From Salinimicrobium sp035607535 (GTDB lineage Bacteria; Bacteroidota; Bacteroidia; Flavobacteriales; Flavobacteriaceae), in the NCBI RefSeq assembly GCF_035607535.1, contig NZ_JAYDZX010000017.1:1-64000 (forward strand): a stretch of 64,000 bases of DNA, given 5' to 3'. Under the pieces are notes generated by a model. That model saw nothing but the letters and a program-made list of their open reading frames with translations, was not told the origin of the DNA and did not search any database. Positions 1 to 8,603 of the stretch are shown one piece after another. The number at the start of each line of letters is the position of its first letter. Positions within the stretch are counted from its first letter, which is position 1. The position numbers and the translations under genes are program-made.

Positions 1-117
1 ATTCAAGTAAGTAAGATTATTTCTTTTTGTATAGCTTATCTTTGAAAAGATCCTCACAATTCAAACATACGAGGGTTCTAAATCTTGGAAGGGTTCTGCT
101 TGTTAACAAAAAAAATT

Positions 118-150
118 AGACCTACAAGGTTTCCCAAACCTTGCAGGTCT
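118..150. repeat. REP-like palindrome (ACCTGCAAGGTTT family)
   Basis: This 33-base inverted repeat has arms of AGACCTACAAGGTTT type around a short loop. It lies 14 bases upstream of the GSCFA start. The same family occurs three times upstream of thyA (37281-37429). It could fold as a hairpin and end an upstream transcript, but there is no clear T-run, so a dispersed palindromic repeat is the better reading. Confidence 0.6.
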
Positions 151-163
151 CGAAAATATCAAA

Positions 164-1102
164 ATGGAATTCCGCACTCAAATTCCCATAACACCCCGAG
201 AACCAAAAATTGGTTACTCCTCAAAAGTGCTGCTTTTGGGATCCTGTTTTGTGGAGAATATTGGAAAGAAGCTGGAATATTTCAAATTTCCAAACCTGCT
301 TAATCCATTCGGGATTTTATTTCATCCCGCTGCTATCAATAACTTCCTGAAAAGGGTAAAAGAACGGCATGTTTTTACTGAAGCCGATATTTTCTTCCAC
401 AATGAAACCTGGAAGTGCTACGAAGGACATTCCGACCTTAATTCAGGGGATAAAAAGGATATTCTTGTAAAATTAAATTCTTCTATACAGGAAACCTACG
501 AATTCTTGAGCTCGGCCACGCACGTGGTCATCACTCCGGGGACGGCCTGGGGCTACAGGTTAAAAGAAACAGGTGAGGTGGTAGCGAATTGCCACAAATT
601 GCCACAGGCAAAGTTTAGCAAAGAAATAACGGAGGTTAAAAATGCCCTTTTTGAGACCTCTGAAATTGTGAGGGGCCTGAATCCTTCAGCTGAAATCATT
701 TTTACAGTTTCCCCTGTTCGGCATCTCAAAGATGGTTTTGTGGAAAATCAGCTGAGCAAGGCCAAATTGATCACTGCAATTCAGGAAATTGTAGCTTCCG
801 AAGAAAAGTGCTCCTACTTTCCGTCTTATGAGATCATGATGGATGAGCTTAGGGACTACAGGTTCTATGCTGAAGATATGATTCACCCAAATTCCACAGC
901 TGTAGATTACATCTGGGAGAAATTCCGGGAGGCCTGGATAGCTTCAGAAGTTTCAGCAATAATGAAACAAGTAGATACCATTCAAAAAGGGCTTTTACAT
1001 CGACCATTTAATGAAACTTCCGAAGCACATCAGAAATTCAGGAAAGATCTTCAGCAAAAGATAAATAAGTTAGAAAAAGAAGTGCCGCAAATAAGGTTCT
1101 AA
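164..1102 (+). CDS. GSCFA domain protein (SGNH-like hydrolase family)
   Basis: The protein has 312 residues. The family-naming motif reads GSCFVENIG at about residues 26-34 after a short beta strand, where the Ser would be the nucleophile of an SGNH-type fold. The closing His block is seen as EDMIHPNSTAVDYIW near residue 245, and TPGTAWGYR lies near residue 125. The family is common in Bacteroidota and its substrate is not known. No signal peptide is visible, so it is probably cytoplasmic. The ATG at 164 gives a start directly before the conserved N-terminal strand. The next gene begins 56 bases downstream on the same strand. The family call is firm and the function is open. Confidence 0.88.
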   Translation: MEFRTQIPITPREPKIGYSSKVLLLGSCFVENIGKKLEYFKFPNLLNPFGILFHPAAINNFLKRVKERHVFTEADIFFHNETWKCYEGHSDLNSGDKKDILVKLNSSIQETYEFLSSATHVVITPGTAWGYRLKETGEVVANCHKLPQAKFSKEITEVKNALFETSEIVRGLNPSAEIIFTVSPVRHLKDGFVENQLSKAKLITAIQEIVASEEKCSYFPSYEIMMDELRDYRFYAEDMIHPNSTAVDYIWEKFREAWIASEVSAIMKQVDTIQKGLLHRPFNETSEAHQKFRKDLQQKINKLEKEVPQIRF

Positions 1103-1158
1103 ACTAATCTTCACATTTTCTTCAAAAAAAGCCTCCTTCTTATTCGTATTTTAGACAC

Positions 1159-1773
1159 ATGAAGAAATATCTAGTTGGTGCTCTGGTGGTTTTGATCATC
1201 TTTTTGACTTTTCGCTACTGCGAGAACAGAGATGCGGAAAGAGATCGCCTGGAGGAGAGTACTGCTATGATTCAGCAGCAAATCAAGAATGTTGGTAAGC
1301 TTGTGGTAACCGAGGGTACTTTTTCACAGGTCTACACCTATAAGGATACCAAAAATAGATTTTTAGACGTGCTTCCAGCCCGGAAAAGGGCGCTTATTAT
1401 CGTCAATGCAAAGGCTACGGTGGCTTACGATCTGAGTAAGCTGCAAACAGAAGTAGATGTTGAAAATAAAACAGTTCGTATCACACATATTCCCAAGGAG
1501 GAGATCAATATTTATCCCGACATAAAATATTACGACATCACACAGGATTACCTCAATCAATTCACTGCCGAAGATTACAACAAGATAAAGCAGCGCATTA
1601 ACAGGTCGATGCGGGAAAAGGTGGAAAACTCGACGCTAAAATCAAACGCCAAAAACCGGCTGATAAGCGAGCTGCAAAAGATCTATATCCTCACAAATAC
1701 TCTTGGCTGGACCCTGACTTATAATGACGAGGAGTTTGGTGCAGCCCGTGAAATGCAGGAGTTAAAGCTTTAA
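1159..1773 (+). CDS. DUF4230 domain membrane-anchored protein
   Basis: The protein has 204 residues. One N-terminal transmembrane segment (about residues 4-20) is followed by a charged linker and a domain matching the DUF4230 pattern: 'GKLVVTEGTFSQVYTYKD', then a beta-rich stretch ending in 'LQTEVDVENKTVRITHIPK', then a helical C-terminus. Such proteins face the periplasm with a single anchor and have no known activity. The stop codon abuts the stop of the convergent aromatic hydroxylase gene (1774), so there is no spacer between them. A TATTTTAG element at 1147-1154 is too close to the ATG to serve as an ordinary -7 box unless the message is nearly leaderless. Confidence 0.8.
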   Translation: MKKYLVGALVVLIIFLTFRYCENRDAERDRLEESTAMIQQQIKNVGKLVVTEGTFSQVYTYKDTKNRFLDVLPARKRALIIVNAKATVAYDLSKLQTEVDVENKTVRITHIPKEEINIYPDIKYYDITQDYLNQFTAEDYNKIKQRINRSMREKVENSTLKSNAKNRLISELQKIYILTNTLGWTLTYNDEEFGAAREMQELKL

Positions 1774-3531
1774 TTAGCCTGTAACCAGGGAAGGTTTTGC
1801 CAGTTCGAGTCCGTTATCAATGAGATGGGCAACCTCAGGTCTGCGTCTTTTTACATCATCCAGATATTCTGCTACTTCACGAGCCAGTTTTTCATCATTA
1901 CCATGTGCGAGCTCAAAAATTTCGACAGAGAGCAGCCAATCTTTTTGATGGTATTTCTTAACCAGATCAAAAGCCGCTTGCAGGGAAAATTTGGTGTTTT
2001 TGCCTTCCCTTATATTGCGAACAGATTCATAGAGGGATTCCAGTTCTTCACGCTCTGGCGTCTTTTTGCTCTTAATAGTCGTCGAAGAAGGCGTGTGTGT
2101 GATGAGATTAAAGGATTTGGCATCTGCAGGGCCTGCAAAGGCAGAAATGATCTCTTTACCAATGGCCATGTCATAATTCCCCCATTCGGGTTTAAATAAC
2201 ACCTCATCTTTAAAGGTTACAGTACAATTTTTTAAGCTGATAAGAATGACTTTTCCTTGCAGGTTCCTCGTTCCGGTGATGATCTCCCCTTCAACTTTTA
2301 CGCCTCCTTCAAATTCAAAGCTCACTTGCTCCCCTTCGTAGATATCATACGCCCTGAGATCCCTGGGGCTCATATCTTCAATTGCAAGGTTTATTCCTTT
2401 TAATTTACCCACGGGAGAGCCAAAACCATCGGGATGATTTGCTTTTCCATGCCCCACAAGTTCTTTTTCTCTCGCTGCCAGAGCTGTTTCGCCGGTGGTT
2501 TGGAAATAAATAGGTTTTCCTTCATGTTCGATCACACGGCTAAAGTTCCCGGAAATCTGTATTCCCGTACTCAATTCAATGGTGCCAATATTTTTTGATG
2601 CAATGAGCTTTTGCAGTCCTTCCAGCCCTCCAATACGCAATGCCATTTTATTTGCAAATTCTTCCAGCACAAGGCTTAGGTGAGCGAAATCGGGAGTTAC
2701 GTATAGCTGAGGCTGAGGTTTGGTAATGTCAAATTCCTGTTGGGCCGCATCAATGGTGTAAGGGATCTTCTTCACTTTATCGGTCATGCACCAGGCGCTT
2801 TCTCCAATAGAAGAAAGGAGCCCCGCGCCATAGATCTTCGGGTTTTCTACCGTGCCTATAAGTCCATATTCTACGGTCCACCAGTGCAGGTTTCGTATCT
2901 GGGCCATTTCACTTTGTTCCCGAAGGTCATTCTGCAGTTCGTCCACTCTTTTTTCCGCCGCTTCGATCTCCTCTTGAGGAGTGTCTTCGGCTTCTTTGAT
3001 AATGGACAGGTGACGAATAGCTTCATAGATCTCGTAATCCTTGGCGCTGGAAATAGCTTTGCAGCCTATTTCTCCAAATCGCCGGAGGTATTCTGCATAC
3101 TCAGGATTGGCAATAATTGGAGCGTGGCCTGCGCCTTCGTGGATAATGTCGGGCGCCGGAGTGTATTCTATATGTTCGAGCTGCCTGATATCACTGGCAA
3201 TAACCAAGACATTAAATGCCTGAAATTCCATAAAAGCTGCCGGCGGAATAAACCCGTCAACTGCAACTGCAGCCCAGCCAATTTCCTTGAGGATCCTGTT
3301 CATTCCATACATGTTTGGAATGTGATCTATGGAGATCCCGGTTTGTTTCAAACCATCGAGATAAGAGGAGTGGGCTACCTTACTCAGGTAATCCACATTT
3401 TTCCTCATTACGTATCTCCACACCGCCTGATTTATAGGCGTGTAATCCTCATAATTCTGTGGTTTTATAAACTGCTTCAGGTGTGCCGGAAGCCTGTCGA
3501 TGATCTCATTAGATTCAAATTCTTGTTCCAT
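1774..3531 (-). CDS. aromatic amino acid hydroxylase (biopterin-dependent, phenylalanine 4-hydroxylase-like)
   Basis: The protein has 585 residues. The catalytic domain fills roughly the first half. The iron ligands are visible as HEGAGH (His131 and His136) and as the Glu of 'HWWTVEYGLIG' (about Glu221), the 2-His-1-Glu facial triad of the Phe/Tyr/Trp hydroxylases. The family turns phenylalanine into tyrosine with O2 and tetrahydrobiopterin. The protein is about twice as long as proteobacterial PhhA; a C-terminal half of about 250 residues without a recognised domain is typical of the flavobacterial form. A helical insert (about residues 180-212) sits between the metal ligands. Substrate choice cannot be read from the sequence. 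A TATCTTTA -7 element lies about 35 bases upstream of the ATG. Confidence 0.88.
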   Translation of the reverse strand: MEQEFESNEIIDRLPAHLKQFIKPQNYEDYTPINQAVWRYVMRKNVDYLSKVAHSSYLDGLKQTGISIDHIPNMYGMNRILKEIGWAAVAVDGFIPPAAFMEFQAFNVLVIASDIRQLEHIEYTPAPDIIHEGAGHAPIIANPEYAEYLRRFGEIGCKAISSAKDYEIYEAIRHLSIIKEAEDTPQEEIEAAEKRVDELQNDLREQSEMAQIRNLHWWTVEYGLIGTVENPKIYGAGLLSSIGESAWCMTDKVKKIPYTIDAAQQEFDITKPQPQLYVTPDFAHLSLVLEEFANKMALRIGGLEGLQKLIASKNIGTIELSTGIQISGNFSRVIEHEGKPIYFQTTGETALAAREKELVGHGKANHPDGFGSPVGKLKGINLAIEDMSPRDLRAYDIYEGEQVSFEFEGGVKVEGEIITGTRNLQGKVILISLKNCTVTFKDEVLFKPEWGNYDMAIGKEIISAFAGPADAKSFNLITHTPSSTTIKSKKTPEREELESLYESVRNIREGKNTKFSLQAAFDLVKKYHQKDWLLSVEIFELAHGNDEKLAREVAEYLDDVKRRRPEVAHLIDNGLELAKPSLVTG

Positions 3532-3619
3532 AGCTAATAGGTAATGAACAGGTTTTAAAGATACAAAATTATGGACATTGTAAAGCTTTGATTTTCTTCA
3601 GTATAGCCTGAGAGGAAAT

Positions 3620-3654
3620 AAAAAAGCCGCTACAATTTTCATTACTAGCGGCTT
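3620..3654 (-). terminator. intrinsic terminator of the DUF4136 gene
   Basis: The inverted repeat AGCCGCTA / TAGCGGCT is followed on the minus strand by a run of T. It lies 18 bases past the DUF4136 stop. Confidence 0.75.
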
Positions 3655-3672
3655 CAGTCGGGGGACTACAAT

Positions 3673-4209
3673 CTAATTCAATGAAGGGGGATATTTTTCA
3701 AGGATCTCCTCAACGATTTTGTTGATCCTCTCCTGTTTATGTTCCACTTTGTTGGAAAGGGCTGCGGTTCCCATTCCCTGCCAAACCAGTTCTTTCTCTC
3801 CTGCATCCACCAGATCAATATATAAGGTGCCTTCGGTTGTAGAATTCACAGTGTTATAACCTGCACCCCAATACCATGGATGCCAACCCCAGCCATAACC
3901 GTAGCCGTAAGGATTGTTGTAAATATTAATGTTCTCTTTAGTTTTTGTAAAGATACTCACCAGTAGATCGGGATTATCGGACTTGGTAAAACCTTTTTCC
4001 TGCATTTCCTGATCTATTGCTCTCAAGATCCTTTTCTTGTCCAGGTCAGAAATTTCAGCTTTGTCAATTCCGGGTTTAAAAAAAGCATAGGTTTGATACT
4101 GTGCAAAATTTGCTTCCCTGTCGTAATCTGTTGCTACCCGAACTGTGTTACAGGAAGTCATGACCAGTACAAACAGGACGAGTACCGAGGTAATTTTAAT
4201 CGCTCTCAT
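3673..4209 (-). CDS. DUF4136 lipoprotein
   Basis: The protein has 178 residues. The signal peptide ends in a lipobox (VMTSC, Cys at about 20), so it should be a periplasm-facing lipoprotein. The DUF4136 domain follows: 'DYDREANFAQYQTYAFF' near the start, 'DLDKKRILRAIDQEMQEKGF' in the middle, and a final 'WQGMGTAALSN' block. A Gly/Tyr/Trp-rich low-complexity loop (about residues 98-118) is typical of the Bacteroidota members. The function is unknown. It lies 19 bases downstream of the hutU stop on the same strand, so it may be cotranscribed with hutU, although it has its own terminator at 3620-3654. Confidence 0.88.
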   Translation of the reverse strand: MRAIKITSVLVLFVLVMTSCNTVRVATDYDREANFAQYQTYAFFKPGIDKAEISDLDKKRILRAIDQEMQEKGFTKSDNPDLLVSIFTKTKENINIYNNPYGYGYGWGWHPWYWGAGYNTVNSTTEGTLYIDLVDAGEKELVWQGMGTAALSNKVEHKQERINKIVEEILEKYPPSLN

Positions 4210-4228
4210 ACGTTTAAGTTTTTATAGG

Positions 4229-6274
4229 TTAATTGTCCAGTAGAAGGTCATCGACCATGTTGGGTATAGTAACCTTTAGAAGGGGCTCTGCCTGCATTGC
4301 CCTTTTAATGGCAAATAAGGCTCCGTGGTTACGAGCCCAGGACCGGCGAGCGATCCCGTTGTTTACATCCCAAAATAACATAGAGCTGAGTCGCCTCTCC
4401 GACTCTTTATTACCCTCAAGAACCATACCGAATCCGCCGTTGATCACTTCTCCCCAACCAACTCCGCCACCGTTGTGTATGCTCACCCAGGTAGCGCCTC
4501 TAAAGCTGTCCCCAATTACATTTTGAATGGCCATATCGGCCGTATAGCGGGATCCATCGTAGATATTGGAGGTTTCACGGTATGGAGAATCGGTACCCGA
4601 AACATCGTGATGATCTCTTCCCAAAATTACTGGTCCTATTTCCCCTTTTTCAATAGCCTTGTTGAAAGCTCTCGCTATTTCGATTCGCCCTTCGGCATCG
4701 GCATAAAGGATGCGGGCCTGTGATCCTACTACCAGTTTATTGGCGCGCGCACCTTCTATCCATTTGATATTATCCTGCATTTGCTGCTGAATCTCCTCGG
4801 GGGCTTCTTTTTCTAATTTCTCAAGCACTTCCCGCGCAATTTCATCTGTTCGCTCGAGATCTTCTTCTTTTCCTGAAGCACATACCCAGCGAAAAGGTCC
4901 GAAGCCGTAATCGAAACACATAGGTCCCATGATATCCTGTACGTAGCTGGGGTAGGCGAATTCTCTATCTTCTCCGGCGGAAGTTCCGCTAACAAAATTT
5001 CCCTCCTCATCCTTGTAAATTTTTGCTCCTGCCCTTGAAGCTTCAAGTAAAAATGCATTTCCGTAGTCAAAGAAGTAAGTGCCTTTTTTGGAATGGTGGT
5101 TAATAGCTTCAGTCTGCCGGCGCAGGCTTTCTCTTACCTTATCTTTAAAACCTTCGGGATCTTTGCTCATCATCTCGTTGGCTTCCTCAAAAGTTAGGTC
5201 TACCGGGTAATAGCCACCGGCCCAGGGATTGTGTAGTGAGGTTTGGTCGCTGCCCAGGTCAATATGAATGTTCTCCCGGTCAAATTTCTCCCATACGTCT
5301 ACCACATTCCCCAAATAAGCAAAGGAAATGGCTTTTCCTTCAGCTTTTGCCTGATTAACTTTTTCAGTCAATTCATCAAGATCTTCGACAACTTCATCTA
5401 CCCAACCTTGAGTATGCCGGGTGTGAACGGCTTTAGGATTTACCTCGGCACAAACGGTGATACATCCTGCAATGTTTCCGGCTTTAGGCTGGGCGCCACT
5501 CATGCCTCCAAGGCCTGAAGTCACAAATACAGACCCCTCTCCGGGCCCCCTTCCCCGAAAAGAGGGAGAGTTTTTTGCTATTTTTCGCAAGGCGTTGAGT
5601 ACTGTGATCGTGGTGCCGTGAACTATTCCCTGCGGACCAATATACATATAGCTGCCGGCGGTCATCTGCCCATATTGGGTCACTCCCAGCGCATTGAATT
5701 TCTCCCAGTCGTCCTGCTTTGAATAATTTGGGATCATCATACCATTGGTCACTACTACACGGGGCGCATCTTTATGCGAAGGAAAAAGCCCCAGCGGGTG
5801 GCCCGAGTTCATGACCAGTGTTTGTTCCCCGGTCATTTCGGCCAGGTATTTCATAACCAGCCGGTATTGTGCCCAGTTTTGAAAAACCGCTCCGTTACCA
5901 CCATAGGTGATCAACTCATGCGGATGCTGAGCTACCGTGGGGTCCAGGTTGTTCTGGATCATGAGCATGATTGCCTTTGCCTGCTTACATTTTCCCGGGT
6001 ATTCGGAAATTGACCGGGCATACATTTCATAGTCGGGACGCAGGCGGTACATATAGATCCGGCCATAGGTCTCAAGCTCATGTCGAAATTCGGGAAGCAG
6101 CTCTTTATGATGTTCTTTATTAAAATACCTCAAGGCGTTTCTCAGGGCCAGTTTTTTTTCATCCGGAGAAAGAATATCCTTGCGTTTTGGGGCGTGATTT
6201 ATTTGTGGATCGTATGCTTTTGCAGCCGGTAACTTATTGGGAATACCTTCTAAAATGGCATTTTTAAAGTCCAT
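4229..6274 (-). CDS. hutU: urocanate hydratase (urocanase)
   Basis: Urocanase converts urocanate to imidazolone propionate with bound NAD+, the second step of histidine breakdown. The signature 'TSGLGGMSGAQPKAGN' and the block 'FRWVCASGKEEDLERTDEIA' are clear, and the C-terminal 'NGGGVGWGEVINGGFGMVLEG' region is complete. I start it at the ATG at 6274 (681 residues). The reading frame stays open to 6433, but that extension is translated junk and would overlap the DUF5522 gene. Oddity: about 12 residues rich in Gly, Pro and Arg ('NSPSFRGRGPGEG', around 5535-5571) sit just before the signature and look like an in-frame palindromic repeat insertion. No hutH, hutI or hutG is in the window. Confidence 0.95.
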   Translation of the reverse strand: MDFKNAILEGIPNKLPAAKAYDPQINHAPKRKDILSPDEKKLALRNALRYFNKEHHKELLPEFRHELETYGRIYMYRLRPDYEMYARSISEYPGKCKQAKAIMLMIQNNLDPTVAQHPHELITYGGNGAVFQNWAQYRLVMKYLAEMTGEQTLVMNSGHPLGLFPSHKDAPRVVVTNGMMIPNYSKQDDWEKFNALGVTQYGQMTAGSYMYIGPQGIVHGTTITVLNALRKIAKNSPSFRGRGPGEGSVFVTSGLGGMSGAQPKAGNIAGCITVCAEVNPKAVHTRHTQGWVDEVVEDLDELTEKVNQAKAEGKAISFAYLGNVVDVWEKFDRENIHIDLGSDQTSLHNPWAGGYYPVDLTFEEANEMMSKDPEGFKDKVRESLRRQTEAINHHSKKGTYFFDYGNAFLLEASRAGAKIYKDEEGNFVSGTSAGEDREFAYPSYVQDIMGPMCFDYGFGPFRWVCASGKEEDLERTDEIAREVLEKLEKEAPEEIQQQMQDNIKWIEGARANKLVVGSQARILYADAEGRIEIARAFNKAIEKGEIGPVILGRDHHDVSGTDSPYRETSNIYDGSRYTADMAIQNVIGDSFRGATWVSIHNGGGVGWGEVINGGFGMVLEGNKESERRLSSMLFWDVNNGIARRSWARNHGALFAIKRAMQAEPLLKVTIPNMVDDLLLDN
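5532..5572. repeat. palindromic G/C-rich repeat inserted in hutU
   Basis: On the coding strand this stretch contains CTCTCCCTCTTTTCGGGG and later GGCCCGGAGAGGGG, an imperfect inverted repeat of much higher G+C than its surroundings. It keeps the urocanase frame. It resembles the short palindromes often seen in flavobacterial genomes. Confidence 0.5.
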
Positions 6275-6281
6275 ATCTGGT

Positions 6282-6455
6282 CTATTTTTTCTGTTGGTTG
6301 GTTTTCTGGTTGAACCCATAAGGGCAATGGCGACAACCACTTTGACAGCAGTAACCTCTTTTGAGATGGTATTGTTCGGTAAAGCAGCGGTAACCTTCGG
6401 GAGTAAGATAATAGTCGCCCTCTTCGAGCTCAATTTTTTTCCTGAAAAAACTCAT
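6282..6455 (-). CDS. DUF5522 small cysteine-rich protein
   Basis: The protein has 57 residues. The core 'YYLTPEGYRCFTEQYHLKRG' followed by 'YCCQSGCRHCPYGF' is the DUF5522 signature, with a Cys/His cluster (CC-x3-C-x2-C) that probably binds a metal. The start is set at the ATG at 6455. A longer frame reaches 6527 but would run into the divergent gene's start region. The gene ends 7 bases before the hutU ATG, so the two are probably one transcript. The function is unknown. The small size and overlap with the spurious hutU extension make it easy for automated annotation to miss. Confidence 0.85.
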   Translation of the reverse strand: MSFFRKKIELEEGDYYLTPEGYRCFTEQYHLKRGYCCQSGCRHCPYGFNQKTNQQKK

Positions 6456-6488
6456 ATTACAAAAATAGCATTTTCTTATCTTGTCCTC

Positions 6489-6815
6489 ATGTTTGTGGTG
6501 GTAAATAAGTTTCTTCTCGCGAAACACTTTGACGGAGTGGTGCTATGGCCTTTCATTGTAGTGAAGCGGGCAGAACTTAAAGAAGATGCTGTCTTTATGA
6601 ACCACGAGCGCATCCACCTAAAACAGCAGGTTGAGCTGCTGCTTATCTTCTTTTTTGTGTGGTACTTTTTCGAATATTTCATCAGGCTTCTAAAGTATGG
6701 CGACTCGTACAAGGCTTATAACAGGATCTGTTTCGAGCGGGAGGCATATGCGAATGAAAGGAACCTTGGGTACCGGGAAAGGCGGCCTTTCTGGAATTTC
6801 CTCAATTACCTTTAG
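6489..6815 (+). CDS. conserved small membrane protein with HExxH-like motif
   Basis: The protein has 108 residues, starting at the ATG at 6489. An upstream frame open to 6237 runs antisense to DUF5522 and hutU and is not used here. The sequence shows 'MNHERIHLKQQ' (about residues 36-46), resembling the H-E-x-x-H zinc site of membrane-embedded peptidases. A hydrophobic segment 'LLLIFFFVWYFFEYFI' follows, then 'CFEREAYANE', where a downstream Glu could be a third ligand. It is divergent from DUF5522 across 33 bases and followed closely by the PLP enzyme. I know it only as a Bacteroidota hypothetical; peptidase activity is a guess from the motif. Confidence 0.75.
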   Translation: MFVVVNKFLLAKHFDGVVLWPFIVVKRAELKEDAVFMNHERIHLKQQVELLLIFFFVWYFFEYFIRLLKYGDSYKAYNRICFEREAYANERNLGYRERRPFWNFLNYL

Positions 6816-6841
6816 ATTCTCTTTGGAAGTAGGTAGCTTTG
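6811..6841 (+). promoter_or_regulatory. flavobacterial-type promoter for the PLP enzyme gene
   Basis: TTTA at 6811-6814, a 19-base spacer, and TAGCTTTG at 6834-6841 fit the TTTG / TAnnTTTG consensus. The predicted transcript would start within a few bases of the ATG at 6851, so the leader is very short. Confidence 0.45.
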
Positions 6842-6850
6842 TGCCGTCAC

Positions 6851-7777
6851 ATGAAATTATTTGAAGAACAACCGGTTATCCCCAATCAATTTATTGCTGA
6901 AGTAGGCGGAGCAAAGATCTATCTGAAAAGGGAAAACTTGCTGCATCCCGAAGTTTCGGGCAACAAATTCCGGAAGCTCAAGTACAACATAGCAAAAGCA
7001 GCTTCTCAAAAAAGGAATATGCTGCTCACCTTTGGAGGAGCATTTTCAAATCATATAGCTGCAACGGCAGCCGCAGGGAAGATTGCGGGTTTTAGGAGCA
7101 TTGGTGTTATTAGAGGGGAGGAGCTTGCAAAGGATCTTGAAAAAACCCTGCAGGAGAATGATACGCTCAGGTTTGCACATGAATGCGGGATGGCACTTCA
7201 ATTTGTAAGCCGAAGTGAATACCGGAACAAGAATACTGAAGCATTTATTGAAGGGCTGCGGAAGAAATTCGGAGATTTTTACCTGGTCCCCGAAGGCGGA
7301 ACCAATGACCAGGCTGTAAAAGGTTGTGAAGAAATCCTTACCCATGAAGACGAAAACTTTGACGTGATCGCATGTGCAGTAGGCACGGGAGGAACCATCA
7401 GCGGACTTATCAATACCTCGGCTTCCCATCAGCAGGTGCTGGGATTTCCGGCTCTAAAAGGTGATTTTTTGAAAACTGAGGTTGAACATTTCAGCAAAAA
7501 AAATAACTGGAGAATTATACCAGATTATCATTTTGGCGGTTATGCTAAGGTGAATAAGACTTTGATCGACTTCATAAATAGCTTCAGAAAGGAATATGGA
7601 ATACAGCTCGATCCTGTCTACACCGGAAAAATGATGTACGGTATCTTTGATCTGGCTGAAAAAGAATATTTTTCTAAAAATACTCGTATTTTAGCCATTC
7701 ATACGGGTGGCCTTCAGGGAATTTCCGGTATGAACAAGGTGTTAAAAATGAGAAATTTACCCCCAATTTTGACGTAA
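6851..7777 (+). CDS. 1-aminocyclopropane-1-carboxylate deaminase / D-cysteine desulfhydrase family PLP enzyme
   Basis: The protein has 308 residues. It is a fold-type II PLP enzyme: the Schiff-base Lys is in 'SGNKFRKLKYN' (about Lys39), the substrate/phosphate loop reads 'TFGGAFSNHIAATAAAG', and the phosphate-binding Gly cluster is 'AVGTGGTISGL'. Members deaminate ACC or desulfurate D-cysteine, and the sequence does not decide between these. I chose the ATG at 6851 over a TTG at 6839 because the family begins with a short 'MKLF..' lead. The stop is one base before the next gene's ATG, suggesting coupled translation with the glucosaminidase gene. Confidence 0.88.
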   Translation: MKLFEEQPVIPNQFIAEVGGAKIYLKRENLLHPEVSGNKFRKLKYNIAKAASQKRNMLLTFGGAFSNHIAATAAAGKIAGFRSIGVIRGEELAKDLEKTLQENDTLRFAHECGMALQFVSRSEYRNKNTEAFIEGLRKKFGDFYLVPEGGTNDQAVKGCEEILTHEDENFDVIACAVGTGGTISGLINTSASHQQVLGFPALKGDFLKTEVEHFSKKNNWRIIPDYHFGGYAKVNKTLIDFINSFRKEYGIQLDPVYTGKMMYGIFDLAEKEYFSKNTRILAIHTGGLQGISGMNKVLKMRNLPPILT

Positions 7778-7778
7778 G

Positions 7779-8594
7779 ATGAGAGTTGCACTGAAAATTT
7801 TTACCCTATTTCTCCTGATCTTCACCGTATCCTGCGGCACAAGTAAAAAGACCACCAGAAAAGCTGAGGTGGCCAGTAAAGAACGAAGGACTGAAAAAAG
7901 GCCCCGGGGAAATAAAGTTTCTCAGCCTAAAATGTCATCCACACCCACGACTTATACAGATAAAGTTTCAAGATATATTCAGCTTTACGCTCCCCTGGCT
8001 CAGGAGGAAATGAAGTTATACAAAATTCCGGCCAGTATCACTTTGGCTCAGGGAATATTAGAATCGGGCGCCGGCGAAGGAGACCTTACCCGCAGGGCCA
8101 ATAATCATTTTGGGATCAAATGTCACGGCTGGACGGGTGGTACTGTGTATCACGATGATGACCGTTCCCAGGAATGCTTCAGAAAATATAACGACCCAAA
8201 ATACTCCTATCGCGACCATTCGCTTTTCCTCACTGAAAGAAAGCGTTATGCTGCCCTTTTTGAGCTGGATATTAAAGACTACAAAGGTTGGGCGCATGGC
8301 CTTCGGGCTGCTGGATACGCTACCGACAGAAAGTATCCTGAAAAATTGATCAGCCTTATTGAGAGATATCAACTTTATTTGTATGACGGAGATGCTCCTG
8401 CAAAAGAAGTGGTGGCCTATTCAGACTCCAGTGCATCATCAAATTATGGTGCGCGGGCATATACTGTGCAAAAAGGGGATACCTTGTACTCCATAGCGAA
8501 AAGACACAACCTGACGGTTGAGCAACTACAAAAAATCAATAACCTGCAAGGCACTAATATTGGCATTGGTCAGAAACTTTTAGTGACACCTTAA
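7779..8594 (+). CDS. lipoprotein glucosaminidase with C-terminal LysM domain
   Basis: The protein has 271 residues. The signal peptide ends in a lipobox (TVSC, Cys at about 19). A basic linker is followed by a GH73-type glucosaminidase domain (about residues 60-205): 'LAQGILESGAGEGDL' carries the likely catalytic Glu, and 'NNHFGIKCHGWTGG' is a family block. A LysM peptidoglycan-binding repeat ends the protein ('YTVQKGDTLYSIAKRHNL', about residues 227-269). It should cut the glycan strand of peptidoglycan in the periplasm during wall growth or division. It is tightly packed between the PLP enzyme and hemL, both spacers being under 10 bases. Confidence 0.92.
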   Translation: MRVALKIFTLFLLIFTVSCGTSKKTTRKAEVASKERRTEKRPRGNKVSQPKMSSTPTTYTDKVSRYIQLYAPLAQEEMKLYKIPASITLAQGILESGAGEGDLTRRANNHFGIKCHGWTGGTVYHDDDRSQECFRKYNDPKYSYRDHSLFLTERKRYAALFELDIKDYKGWAHGLRAAGYATDRKYPEKLISLIERYQLYLYDGDAPAKEVVAYSDSSASSNYGARAYTVQKGDTLYSIAKRHNLTVEQLQKINNLQGTNIGIGQKLLVTP

Positions 8595-8603
8595 AACCAT
8601 ATT

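Noticed and set aside
6275..6433. A 53-residue N-terminal extension of urocanase
   Set aside because: It overlaps the DUF5522 gene almost completely and does not resemble urocanase; the ATG at 6274 fits the family.
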